A DNA stretch of 8,096 bases from Planctomycetota bacterium (GCA_021803885.1 JAJZKY010000181.1:1-8096), one strand, 5' to 3'. Shown: positions 1 through 6,025, counted from the first letter of the stretch. Notes: generated from the sequence alone by a model not told the origin. Program-made: numbers and translations.

Positions 1-1
1 G

Positions 2-88
2 ACACCGTCTCACTATGTTCGTATTATGTTAGGTATTGCGGGTTTGATTTTGTCAATCCCGCGGGGTGTGTTCCAAATGGCTGAATAA
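2..88 (+). CDS. C-terminal end of a probable membrane protein (partial)
   Basis: An open frame runs in from the left edge and stops at TAA 86-88, leaving 28 residues. It contains a hydrophobic stretch (IMLGIAGLILSI) followed by a short polar tail ending in FQMAE, which looks like the last membrane helix of an inner-membrane protein. A second frame (1-84) is also open but rich in Cys, Tyr and Gly and looks less protein-like. The stop lies 59 bases before the next start, on the same strand as the TraF-like gene, so it may belong to the same transfer cluster. Too little is present to name a family. Confidence 0.35.
   Translation, partial: TPSHYVRIMLGIAGLILSIPRGVFQMAE
38..62. other. Imperfect inverted repeat upstream of the transfer genes
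   Basis: GCGGGTTTGA (38-47) and TCAATCCCGC (53-62) form a 10-bp stem with one mismatch and a 5-base loop TTTTG. No T-run follows, so it is not a convincing terminator. It lies in the possible upstream coding tail, so it may be only a coding coincidence. A 10-bp palindrome, TAAAGCTTTA, follows at 86-95 and overlaps the stop codon of that tail. Either could be an operator for the genes that follow, but nothing else supports this. Confidence 0.2.
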
Positions 89-133
89 AGCTTTAAGGGG
101 CCAGTGAATTGAATAAAAAAACCAGCGTTAGAC

Positions 134-139
134 AAGGAG
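134..139 (+). promoter_or_regulatory. Ribosome binding site fixing the start at 148
   Basis: AAGGAG lies 8 bases before ATG 148. It decides between that ATG and an in-frame TTG at 109, which has no such site. Confidence 0.7.
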
Positions 140-147
140 TATCATTC

Positions 148-633
148 ATGAAGTTACAAGCCGCCACCCGTCTATTTGGCTATGACCAGCCCGGCCAGAG
201 AATCTGCCGGCTCTGCTTTGGTCAGCCCATCCAACAGCGCCAGGTAGCGCATCCCGGTTATGTGGAGACCGTCCATGAATTCCTGCCGACACAGCGATTT
301 GGTGTGGTTTGGTGGAAACGGAGTTCAGATGGAGATCAGCACCGCATCTTGGCTGTGGTAGAAGCGTTGGAGACTGCAAAGCTGGGCATAAGGATTCCGG
401 ATGTATCGGCCAAGGTTCTGGTTCACACCATGCTGGAACAGCATGGTCCAGCCGGCGAAGGCGGCCCGGTGGATCGCTTTTTACTGCTGTTGGATCAGAT
501 TCGCGATTCGGGCAGTGAACCAGACAAACTCCCCTCCTCCCTTTTTTCCATGATCGGCCACCAGATTCATCTGACGCAGGCTTTTCATGGCGTCCATGGC
601 TATCCCAGATGGAGCAGGGCGTGCTTAAACTGA
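148..633 (+). CDS. Hypothetical transfer-region protein, possibly DUF2840-like (161 aa)
   Basis: I do not recognise this protein firmly. It is 161 residues, mostly soluble, with no signal peptide or membrane segment. Residues 50-58 (RFGVVWWKR), 81-91 (IRIPDVSAKVL) and 105-125, where a hydrophobic helix VDRFLLLLDQI is followed by GSEP, follow the general layout I remember for DUF2840 proteins: a W-rich strand, a proline-valine segment, then a helix with VxRxLxxxDxI. In proteobacterial conjugation clusters DUF2840 genes sit directly upstream of the S26 peptidase gene traF, and here the next gene is a TraF-like peptidase. The family guess therefore rests on context plus a weak pattern. Two Cys (C20, C23) form a CxxC in the N-terminal part. 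The start is set by an AAGGAG site. The 3' end overlaps the next gene by 25 bases (13 if the later GTG start is used), implying translational coupling. Confidence 0.65.
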   Translation: MKLQAATRLFGYDQPGQRICRLCFGQPIQQRQVAHPGYVETVHEFLPTQRFGVVWWKRSSDGDQHRILAVVEALETAKLGIRIPDVSAKVLVHTMLEQHGPAGEGGPVDRFLLLLDQIRDSGSEPDKLPSSLFSMIGHQIHLTQAFHGVHGYPRWSRACLN

Positions 634-1133
634 ATCGTTCCCGAAGCTTGTTCTGGCCGCTGGTGGTATTGGGTGTATGGATAATCCTGTCACTAATGCT
701 GGCGGATCGCCAGCTTGTGATCAACACCTCGCCGAGTGTGGCCCCGGGGATTTATCTGCAAATTGATGAAAAACCGCATATCGGCGGCATTATTGATTTT
801 CGGATACCGCCTCCGGCCAGCGCGTATGTCCATGAGCGTACCGGGCATTTCGGACGGCACTGGTACATCCTCAAGCCGATTGTTGCCGGCCCCGGTGACC
901 GGATCAATACGCTGAGCCGCTGGCTCTACGTCAATGGCCGCAAAATAGCACCCATTTACACCCATGATGAAAAGGACCGACTACTCCCGCACTGGCGTGC
1001 GGATTGCGTGCTTGGCCCGCATGAATATTTTGTCTATTCCAACCGCATCTGGAATAGTTTTGACAGCCGGTACTATGGCCCAATCTCACAAAACCAAATC
1101 ACCGCAGTGCGCGTACCAATTCTCGTGTGGTAA
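609..1133 (+). CDS. traF: TraF-like S26 family signal peptidase (conjugative transfer)
   Basis: An inner-membrane serine protease related to RP4 TraF, which matures the conjugative pilin. Residues 14-31 form a single N-terminal membrane anchor (FWPLVVLGVWIILSLMLA). The periplasmic catalytic domain follows. Catalytic residues can be read directly: Ser43 in NTSPSVAPGIY, Lys89 in YILKPIVAGPGD, and an acidic residue Asp152 in NSFDSRYYGPI, matching the Ser-Lys-Asp set known for RP4 TraF. The GPGDRI box (94-99) and C-terminal strand (TAVRVPILVW) are typical. The length of 174 aa is normal for the family. The start at ATG 609 has no clear ribosome site; an in-frame GTG at 621 lies 6 bases after GGAG (611-614) and may be the true start, which removes four residues. 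No pilin or mating-pair genes are visible, so the rest of the transfer region must lie upstream or elsewhere. Confidence 0.9.
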   Translation: MEQGVLKLNRSRSLFWPLVVLGVWIILSLMLADRQLVINTSPSVAPGIYLQIDEKPHIGGIIDFRIPPPASAYVHERTGHFGRHWYILKPIVAGPGDRINTLSRWLYVNGRKIAPIYTHDEKDRLLPHWRADCVLGPHEYFVYSNRIWNSFDSRYYGPISQNQITAVRVPILVW

Positions 1134-1233
1134 TCTTTGCTCCCCCGTCCAGGGTCGTCGATAAACGGTGCCGACTATAGGCTGTATCGACCTGCGGAAT
1201 GGTGAAAGTTTGCGATAAAGTTAATCGCCACTG

Positions 1234-2022
1234 TTAAGGCAGCCACAACATGCTGAGCACCTGATTGTAAGACGTCAACGGAATAGCCTGCTCAATGACA
1301 GTGTCTCCGTCAATGTCCGGTATGTGCCCAAGCCAATCACAAAAATCAACCCGCTGGGGACTGTCCGGCACCGTCTCACCTCGAAAAAAAGATGCGGCTG
1401 CACTGTACTGTGGGAGTATCGACTTGTTTTCTATCCAAAGGTCCCGCTCCCCAAACGCCTTGCTGGCGCGCCACCACTTAATCCGATTATTCTCGGAAAT
1501 AACAAACACGTAGTAATCATCCGATGTTTCGACGTATCGCAACGCTGTTGCCGTAAGCGTTGTACTGAAGTAGTTGCACAGGTCGTTGAGCACTATGGTT
1601 GTCGGCCGCCTATGAGATACTCGGGCCACAAACAAGTTCTCGGGCATTAATAGTGAGCCCGCAAAGATACTGGCCTCAATTTCCAGATGGCTTGAGTTAT
1701 AAGTGGCCAGCATATCGGCATCTGTGCAAGCTAACAGATGAGAAACCTTATTATGAAGAAACCAGTGACCAATTTCGTGGGCAATTGCGAAGCGGCGCCG
1801 ACCTGACTCTCGGATACTATGGCTGATTCGTATGATTCCCGCGTCGCCTGTGCGGACCAAGCGTCCAATAGCGGAATCCAGCCGCCCATCAATCACAAGC
1901 ACGCCATGGGCCATTGCGAGATTCTCAAGAATGAGGTCTGTTGGCGATGCAAAGCCGTAGAGCGACCATATTCTGGCGGCTTCGGCGGCAGCCAAGATGC
2001 GATTAGGACGACTTTTTATCAT
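1234..2022 (-). CDS. ImmA/IrrE-type zinc metallopeptidase (peptidase M78 family)
   Basis: A 262-residue protease of the ImmA/IrrE group, whose known members cleave repressors or regulators (ImmA cuts the ICE repressor ImmR, IrrE cuts DdrO). The zinc motif is clear: HEIGH (82-86) followed by WFLH, with Glu116 in EIEASIFAGSLLMP as the likely third ligand. An N-terminal helical part (about 1-60) precedes it. The C-terminal 90 residues form a second domain ending in NQVLSMLWLP, also seen in IrrE-like proteins. The start is taken at ATG 2022, where the family-like sequence begins; an in-frame TTG at 2049 would add nine residues. It overlaps the upstream gene by 20 bases and is last in the sigma factor-small protein-protease operon. 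The likely substrate is a regulator encoded nearby, perhaps the 144-aa protein or a repressor of the divergent operon; this is inference. Confidence 0.88.
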   Translation of the reverse strand: MIKSRPNRILAAAEAARIWSLYGFASPTDLILENLAMAHGVLVIDGRLDSAIGRLVRTGDAGIIRISHSIRESGRRRFAIAHEIGHWFLHNKVSHLLACTDADMLATYNSSHLEIEASIFAGSLLMPENLFVARVSHRRPTTIVLNDLCNYFSTTLTATALRYVETSDDYYVFVISENNRIKWWRASKAFGERDLWIENKSILPQYSAAASFFRGETVPDSPQRVDFCDWLGHIPDIDGDTVIEQAIPLTSYNQVLSMLWLP

Positions 2023-2437
2023 TATTTTGCTGTTCTCGCATAGCCGCAAGTTTGTTTAGATCATCCATCAACGATTGCATATCCTCGTCTGAGGCCATCT
2101 TGTCGAGCTTATGATAATGAGCAATCAGTTCGGGGCCGGTAAACACTCGGCCTATCAGTTCCTTCACCGCAGTCCGAAGATTCTCACCCTTCGGCGTAAT
2201 AACATTTTTCAGCTTAGTGATTGTCTTTTCCCTGGTTTCCCCTGCCTGTGCGTAGCGAATACGGGCTTTGTGCTGCTCAATGATTGCCTGAAATCGCTGA
2301 AGGCCAGGCCGTATATCGATACGGGCCGCATCCAGATCAGCATCTACCTCCGCATCGGTAACAGCTTCATCATCCACGGACAGAAAATTAAATAGGCAGT
2401 CCCACACCTCAACTTTATAGCGCTGTATATTGCTCAT
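2003..2437 (-). CDS. Small helical protein between sigma factor and ImmA genes (unknown function)
   Basis: I do not recognise this 144-residue protein. It has no membrane segment, signal peptide or clear helix-turn-helix. The sequence is rich in charged residues and predicted-helical by eye: an acidic N-terminal part (residues about 20-45, with VDDEAVTDAEVDADLDAAR), a basic middle (about 50-85), then a C-terminal helix with SDEDMQSLMDDLNKLAAMREQ. Its ATG follows the sigma factor stop by two bases, with AAAGGAGA (2443-2450) lying inside the last codons of that gene, and its own 3' end overlaps the ImmA start by 20 bases. Such tight packing suggests a functional partner of both neighbours. An anti-sigma factor, a sigma partner or the substrate of the peptidase are reasonable guesses, none shown by the sequence. 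Confidence 0.75.
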   Translation of the reverse strand: MSNIQRYKVEVWDCLFNFLSVDDEAVTDAEVDADLDAARIDIRPGLQRFQAIIEQHKARIRYAQAGETREKTITKLKNVITPKGENLRTAVKELIGRVFTGPELIAHYHKLDKMASDEDMQSLMDDLNKLAAMREQQNNDKKSS

Positions 2438-2439
2438 GG

Positions 2440-3054
2440 TTATCTCCTTTTCTGCAACGGCGTCACCGGGCAGTTAAGCTCGTTTAGTTTTCGGCGTAGT
2501 CGCTTCTTGGCGTTGTTCACTTCGTCCACTGTGATAGCAAGCAATTCCGCAATCTCCAATGGTTCAGTTATTTCGGCTTCCAGACATTCCAGCAACTTCG
2601 CGAGAAATGGATCATCCTTGAGTGCTTGGATCGCAGCTTGATGAAATTGCTTCCGACATTCTTCATCAATTAATATTCTGATTGGTTCCGATTCACGCCC
2701 CAATATCTCACACAAGCCGGAAGGTGTCCCCTCTCCAGCAGAATATGACTCACGCCGGACTTTAGCATTGTCCACCGACTCGGCCATGTGATTGATGTCG
2801 CTGTCAATAATCGACTGAAGAAAACCTTCGAGCGTCGGATAGGCCTGACGGTTCCAATTGCGATCACCATCAAGCGCCTTCTGAATGGCATCATTAACAA
2901 AATCGGCCGCCTCATAGGCTTTGGGAACAGACCCGCCACGGGCGATGTATGCGCCGCGCCACGTTAAACGGCGCATCTTGCAATTAGCGTGATGCGTAAG
3001 CCGCTTATACAGGCGATCCTGTTCTACATTATTGAGATCAAGTAATTCCTGCAA
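2440..3054 (-). CDS. Atypical sigma-70 family (ECF-like) RNA polymerase sigma factor
   Basis: A 204-residue protein with the two-domain plan of small sigma factors. Residues about 15-100 resemble region 2 (EAADFVNDAIQKALDGDRNW, then a helix TLEGFLQSIIDSDINHM), and residues about 135-193 resemble region 4, with a helix-turn-helix at 165-190 (PLEIAELLAITVDEVNNAKKRLRRKL). This matches a divergent group usually annotated as RNA polymerase sigma factor in accessory regions. It would direct RNA polymerase to a specific promoter set; the divergent ubiquitin-like operon is an obvious candidate target. The start is a TTG at 3054, preceded by GGGAAGG; an in-frame stop 30 bases further up leaves no better start codon. 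A short hairpin (TGGCG-CAA-CGCCA, 3066-3078) sits just before the ribosome site. It is the first gene of the operon with the 144-aa protein and the ImmA peptidase. Confidence 0.75.
   Translation of the reverse strand: MQELLDLNNVEQDRLYKRLTHHANCKMRRLTWRGAYIARGGSVPKAYEAADFVNDAIQKALDGDRNWNRQAYPTLEGFLQSIIDSDINHMAESVDNAKVRRESYSAGEGTPSGLCEILGRESEPIRILIDEECRKQFHQAAIQALKDDPFLAKLLECLEAEITEPLEIAELLAITVDEVNNAKKRLRRKLNELNCPVTPLQKRR
2443..2450 (-). promoter_or_regulatory. Strong ribosome binding site inside the sigma factor gene end
   Basis: On the minus strand AAAGGAGA lies 5 bases before ATG 2437 and overlaps the final codons of the upstream gene. The downstream protein is thus probably translated efficiently and coupled to the sigma factor. 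Confidence 0.65.
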
Positions 3055-3159
3055 ACGACCTTCCCTGGCGCAACGCCAACAATGCTACAATAATTTATGC
3101 CGGTTAGATCGCCTATTTCGCCACGGCATGCAATTTTTCATCTCGCGCGGCGAATTCAA

Positions 3160-3187
3160 TTGGCTCAGCGGCATAAAGTAGTAGAAT
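3160..3187 (+). promoter_or_regulatory. Candidate promoter of the ubiquitin-like operon
   Basis: The 273-base gap between the divergent sigma factor gene and the Ubl-E2 gene must hold promoters for both directions. On the plus strand TTGGCT (3160-3165, 4 of 6 to the sigma-70 -35 consensus) and TAGAAT (3182-3187, 5 of 6 to -10) are 16 bases apart. This would give a leader of about 135 bases. The rest of the gap holds only weak inverted repeats (3066-3078 and 3247-3268). I found no clear minus-strand promoter; the locus sigma factor may use its own recognition sequence. Confidence 0.3.
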
Positions 3188-3314
3188 GACCGAGCCGCGA
3201 TAAGACGCGACAATCCACTGGCGGAAAGCCCATCGTACCGGCTTTTGGGACTGGGGCAACTATGTCCCCTGATTTTGCGGAATTCTGGCTCGAAGAAAAT
3301 GGTGACTTTTACAG

Positions 3315-3322
3315 AAAGGAAA
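3315..3322 (+). promoter_or_regulatory. Ribosome binding site fixing the Ubl-E2 start at 3328
   Basis: AAAGGAAA, with core AAGGA at 3316-3320, lies 7 bases before ATG 3328. The open frame reaches back to an ATG at 3262, but that start has no comparable site and the extra 22 residues do not resemble the domain that follows. Confidence 0.65.
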
Positions 3323-3327
3323 TCGCT

Positions 3328-4110
3328 ATGTCAGATCAATCACATCGGCCCGAAGAATCAAAGGATCGCCCCGCAAATATCGAGGAGGGCGAACTTGTGG
3401 AAATTGTCGACATCGAGGTATTCGGCAAGCAGAACTGCAAACCGCCCCGAGCGAAAACATATAGGCTCCGAATTGACCGAGAATATTTCACGGTTGAGAA
3501 GCAGTTTATTACTGGCTTGGAGCTCTTACAGCTAGTGCATAAGTTGCCTTCAGCGTGGCGAATCCATCAGAAGCTGCACGGTGGACTCATGCGGGAAATT
3601 TCTCCGGATGAGGTAGTTGATCTTGGACAGCCTGGTCTTGAGCGTTTTGTGACGATGGAACTGACGCAAGGCGATGGCGAGCAAGCAACGGCGAACGAAG
3701 TAGAATCTGCTAAGATTGAGCCTTCGGCACGTCGGCATTTCTTGCTGTCCAAAGAGGATGAAGCATACCTTAACTCGCTACTGTTGCGGTGGGAGACTAT
3801 CAAAGACGGCCCAGTGCAATGGCTTCTCATACACAATCATGCGTTACCCACTGGGTATAAACAACCGACAGCGACGCTGGCCATTCGTATCGAAGGGGGT
3901 TATCCGCCGGGAGCTTTAGACATGGCTTATTTTCTGCCACTTCTCGAGCGTACGGACAGTAAGGGCATCAACGCGGTCGCTACGCAGTCTATCGACGGCA
4001 AAATGTATCAGCGCTGGTCACGGCACTACGCATGGCGTGATGGCATTGATAGCGTGGCCACACATCACCTGCGTATTAAGCAATGGTTAGACTCTGAACC
4101 AAAACGATAG
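3328..4110 (+). CDS. Ubiquitin-like domain fused to E2-like domain (Multi_ubiq + Prok-E2_E)
   Basis: A 260-residue fusion. Residues about 24-110 form one beta-grasp module like Pfam Multi_ubiq: VDIEVFGK, then TYRLRIDREYFTVEKQFITGLELL, then ISPDEVVDLGQPGLERFVTM. A linker (about 111-138) leads to an E2-like domain (about 142-255) of the prokaryotic E2 family E type: GYPPGALDMAYFLP, then GKMYQRWSRHYAW, then DGIDSVATHHLRIKQWL. Its role would be to supply the modifier and to carry it after E1 activation. The only cysteine is Cys37, in the Ubl half, so the E2 half cannot form a normal thioester. Ser231 in WSRH, 5 residues before Trp236, lies near where the E2 cysteine should be and is the best nucleophile candidate. 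The Ubl has no free C-terminal glycine tail; the linker has glycines at 115 and 117. It is first in the operon, and its stop overlaps the ribosome site of the E1 gene. The Ubl and E2 families are recognised from memory. Confidence 0.85.
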   Translation: MSDQSHRPEESKDRPANIEEGELVEIVDIEVFGKQNCKPPRAKTYRLRIDREYFTVEKQFITGLELLQLVHKLPSAWRIHQKLHGGLMREISPDEVVDLGQPGLERFVTMELTQGDGEQATANEVESAKIEPSARRHFLLSKEDEAYLNSLLLRWETIKDGPVQWLLIHNHALPTGYKQPTATLAIRIEGGYPPGALDMAYFLPLLERTDSKGINAVATQSIDGKMYQRWSRHYAWRDGIDSVATHHLRIKQWLDSEPKR

Positions 4111-4118
4111 GAATCAGC

Positions 4119-5510
4119 ATGCGTTATGCTTTGAGAATGACCAGCCATCAACATGCGCAACTCTTGGCACACCTGTTTCCGGGTGATGGGCTTGAGGCAG
4201 CCGCGCTCGTTCTATGCGGGCGGCGTGACGGCGAGGAACGCGTTGTGTTTTGTGCTCATCAAATCACACTGATTCCGCATGACGCATGTATTCGTACCGA
4301 AGTCAGTGTTGACTGGCCGACCCGCTTCGCCGACCCATTAATCGTGGCGGCAATGCAGCGCGGTATGGCTATCATGAAGATTCACAGTCATCCTGGAGGA
4401 TTGGATAGCTTTTCCGCCCGAGATGATCAATCGGATGGCAGTTTTTTTAGATCGGTCGATGACCTACTTGAAGATGATAGGCCTCATTTGAGCGCTGTGA
4501 TGTTACCGGGCGCTGACGGACGCATTTTTGCAAGAACAATTTTGCCTGATTGCAAGAAGATGCCTGTGGAGCTGGTATCCATTGTCGGAGATGACCTGTG
4601 TTTCTGGTACGCAGAGGGTAATGGTTATGGCTTGCCCGAGTTCGTGCAGCGTCATGCCCAGGCTTTTGGGGAGGGAACAGTCGAGATTCTAAGACGCATG
4701 AGGATTGCGATCGTTGGCTGCTCAGGGACCGGAAGCCCGCTGATTGAACAACTTGTAAGGCTTGGTGTCGGTTGGGTTGTGCTCATTGATCCTGATCGGG
4801 TCGAATGGAGGAACCTAAACCGCATCTATATGGCGACAGCAGCCGATGCCAATATAGGCCGTTTCAAGGTCGAGGTTCTGGCTGATGCCATCGGCAAAAT
4901 CGGTCTTGGAACAAGAGTCGCCGCGATGGCGATTGATATCGACACCTCCCAAGCAGTAAAGGCGATTGCCGAATGCGATGTGGTGGTTGGATGTATGGAT
5001 ACATGGTATGGAAGAGACTTATTGAACAGAGCTGCGGCGTTTTATTCCTTGCCATATTTTGATCTGGGCGTGCAACTCAATTCGCTGCCGCACGGCGGCA
5101 TTGATACGATTTGGGGCGCGGTGCATTACTTGCAACCTGGGCGATCTAGTTTAAAATCACGCGGCGTGTATACATCAGAGGATGTGCAGGCAGAATTACT
5201 CAGGCGGGATGATCCTACTGAATACCGCCGCAGGCGGCGAGAAAAGTACATTCGTTTGGTCCAAGAGAATAGGCCAGCCGTCATCAGTGTCAACACGCTG
5301 GTCGCGGCAATGGCGGTCAATGAATTGCTGGCGAGAATCCATCGCTACCGCATCCCCTCAAATGAGGAATTTGCCTCACAGCGTATTGGGTTACACGAAG
5401 GCCTAACGTTTAAAGAAACAGAATCGAAAATGCAGACTTGTATAGTGCTTAGCAAAGAACTCGGACGTGGCGATGTCGCACCATTGCTCGATAAGCCGGA
5501 ACTGAGCTAA
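4119..5510 (+). CDS. JAB/JAMM protease fused to ThiF/E1-type adenylyltransferase
   Basis: A 463-residue two-domain enzyme. Residues about 10-150 are a JAMM metallopeptidase with an intact HxHPx6SxxD zinc motif (His89, His91, Ser99, Asp102) and Glu26 as the likely general base; such domains remove or process ubiquitin-like proteins. Residues about 190-430 are a ThiF/E1 Rossmann domain: GCSGTG (200-205), DPDRVEWRNLNR (224-235), Lys250, and CMDTW with Asp294, all standard ATP-binding residues. It should adenylate the Ubl C-terminus. Residues 293-440 contain no cysteine, so the crossover loop (about 338-352, PGRSSLKSRGVYT) offers only Ser/Thr; Ser343, Ser344 and Ser347 are candidates. Cys441, near the C-terminal GRGDVAPLL, is the first cysteine after this. 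The start ATG follows AGGAA (4109-4113) that overlaps the upstream stop. CBASS Cap2 is excluded because the E2 is elsewhere and no cyclase is present. Confidence 0.92.
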   Translation: MRYALRMTSHQHAQLLAHLFPGDGLEAAALVLCGRRDGEERVVFCAHQITLIPHDACIRTEVSVDWPTRFADPLIVAAMQRGMAIMKIHSHPGGLDSFSARDDQSDGSFFRSVDDLLEDDRPHLSAVMLPGADGRIFARTILPDCKKMPVELVSIVGDDLCFWYAEGNGYGLPEFVQRHAQAFGEGTVEILRRMRIAIVGCSGTGSPLIEQLVRLGVGWVVLIDPDRVEWRNLNRIYMATAADANIGRFKVEVLADAIGKIGLGTRVAAMAIDIDTSQAVKAIAECDVVVGCMDTWYGRDLLNRAAAFYSLPYFDLGVQLNSLPHGGIDTIWGAVHYLQPGRSSLKSRGVYTSEDVQAELLRRDDPTEYRRRRREKYIRLVQENRPAVISVNTLVAAMAVNELLARIHRYRIPSNEEFASQRIGLHEGLTFKETESKMQTCIVLSKELGRGDVAPLLDKPELS

Positions 5511-5524
5511 GGGTAGCAAATAGC

Positions 5525-5884
5525 ATGATAAGATTTATTGCTGGTGTGGTCTCACGGATATGGATTCGGCTTGTCTCAAGGTACAGACGAACTTCCAAGC
5601 GATTGCGCACCGTATATCTGGAAGAGTTGCCTGAAACGCTCGACGCTGATACCGTCTATGTGATGGGCGAAGGGGAAAAAAAGTGGTTCGTGGCGATGAT
5701 CTGTCCATGTGGATGCGGAGCAATAGTACAAATAAGTTTATTGCCGGATGCCAAGCCACAGTGGCGGATTCACGAGCATGGTGACAATACAATTTCTCTG
5801 CATCCGTCGATTTGGCGGAAGGTTGGCTGCCACAGTCACTTCTTTTTGCGACGGGGATTCATCGAATGGTGTGGTCGAGAATGA
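5525..5884 (+). CDS. DUF6527 family protein (putative zinc-binding partner of the Ubl system)
   Basis: A 119-residue protein that matches the DUF6527 pattern as I remember it: VYVMGEGEKKWFVAMI, CPCGCG (60-65), SLLPD, LHPSIWRKVGCHSHFFLRRG (92-111) and a final EWCG. Cysteines 60, 62 and 64 with Cys102, His103 and His105 could bind zinc or form an active site together with Ser95 or Ser104. The first 28 residues are hydrophobic and very basic (FIAGVVSRIWIRLVSRYRR) and could be an amphipathic membrane- or nucleic-acid-contacting helix. Genes of this family recur beside prokaryotic Ubl/E2/E1-JAB cassettes, which supports a role in the conjugation pathway, but the biochemical role is not evident from the sequence. 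It begins 14 bases after the E1 stop, with only a weak, distant ribosome site (AAGGG, 5509-5513). It is the last gene of the operon. Confidence 0.8.
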   Translation: MIRFIAGVVSRIWIRLVSRYRRTSKRLRTVYLEELPETLDADTVYVMGEGEKKWFVAMICPCGCGAIVQISLLPDAKPQWRIHEHGDNTISLHPSIWRKVGCHSHFFLRRGFIEWCGRE

Positions 5885-5948
5885 TGATGAACTAACGGAC
5901 AATTGCCGAGGCCACACAAGTCACTTAATTTGATGAAACGATAAACAT

Positions 5949-5978
5949 GAAAATGCACACTGCATCTTTCTTGTTTTT
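5949..5978 (+). terminator. Weak rho-independent terminator after the ubiquitin-like operon
   Basis: GAAAATGCA (5949-5957) pairs with TGCATCTTTC (5961-5970) through nine base pairs with one bulged C and a CAC loop, followed by TTGTTTTT. The stem is AT-rich, so the structure is marginal, but its place, 65 bases after the last stop of the operon, fits a terminator. Stretch 5885-6025 holds nothing else I can support. Confidence 0.35.
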
Positions 5979-6025
5979 AAAACGCCACAGATCTAATAAT
6001 CAATTATGATTTAATCGTCCATCGG

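Noticed and set aside
146..727. Long open frame on the minus strand (193 codons)
   Set aside because: It lies opposite two plus-strand genes with good ribosome site or catalytic motifs, its translation is rich in Pro, Arg, Ser and Cys without any family pattern, and it lacks a ribosome site.
1157..1191. Inverted repeat GTCGATA/TATCGAC as terminator between convergent genes
   Set aside because: The 7-bp stem has a 21-base loop and no T-run on either side.
3..1379. Shared 11-mer CACCGTCTCAC at 3-13 and 1369-1379
   Set aside because: Several 11-base matches are expected by chance in a window of this size, and the flanks do not match.
3247..3268. Short inverted repeat GGGAC/GTCCC in the divergent intergenic region
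   Set aside because: A five-base stem is expected by chance and it has no clear relation to the promoter or start.
3262..3327. Longer N-terminus for the Ubl-E2 protein starting at ATG 3262
   Set aside because: There is no ribosome site before 3262, while AAAGGAAA stands at the right distance before ATG 3328; the 22 extra residues lie in the presumed leader.
4119..5510. Sulfur-carrier activating enzyme (ThiF/MoeB) or CBASS Cap2/Cap3
   Set aside because: Fusion to a JAB domain and an operon with a Ubl-E2 fusion do not fit thiamine or molybdopterin synthesis; no cyclic-nucleotide synthase or effector gene is present for CBASS.
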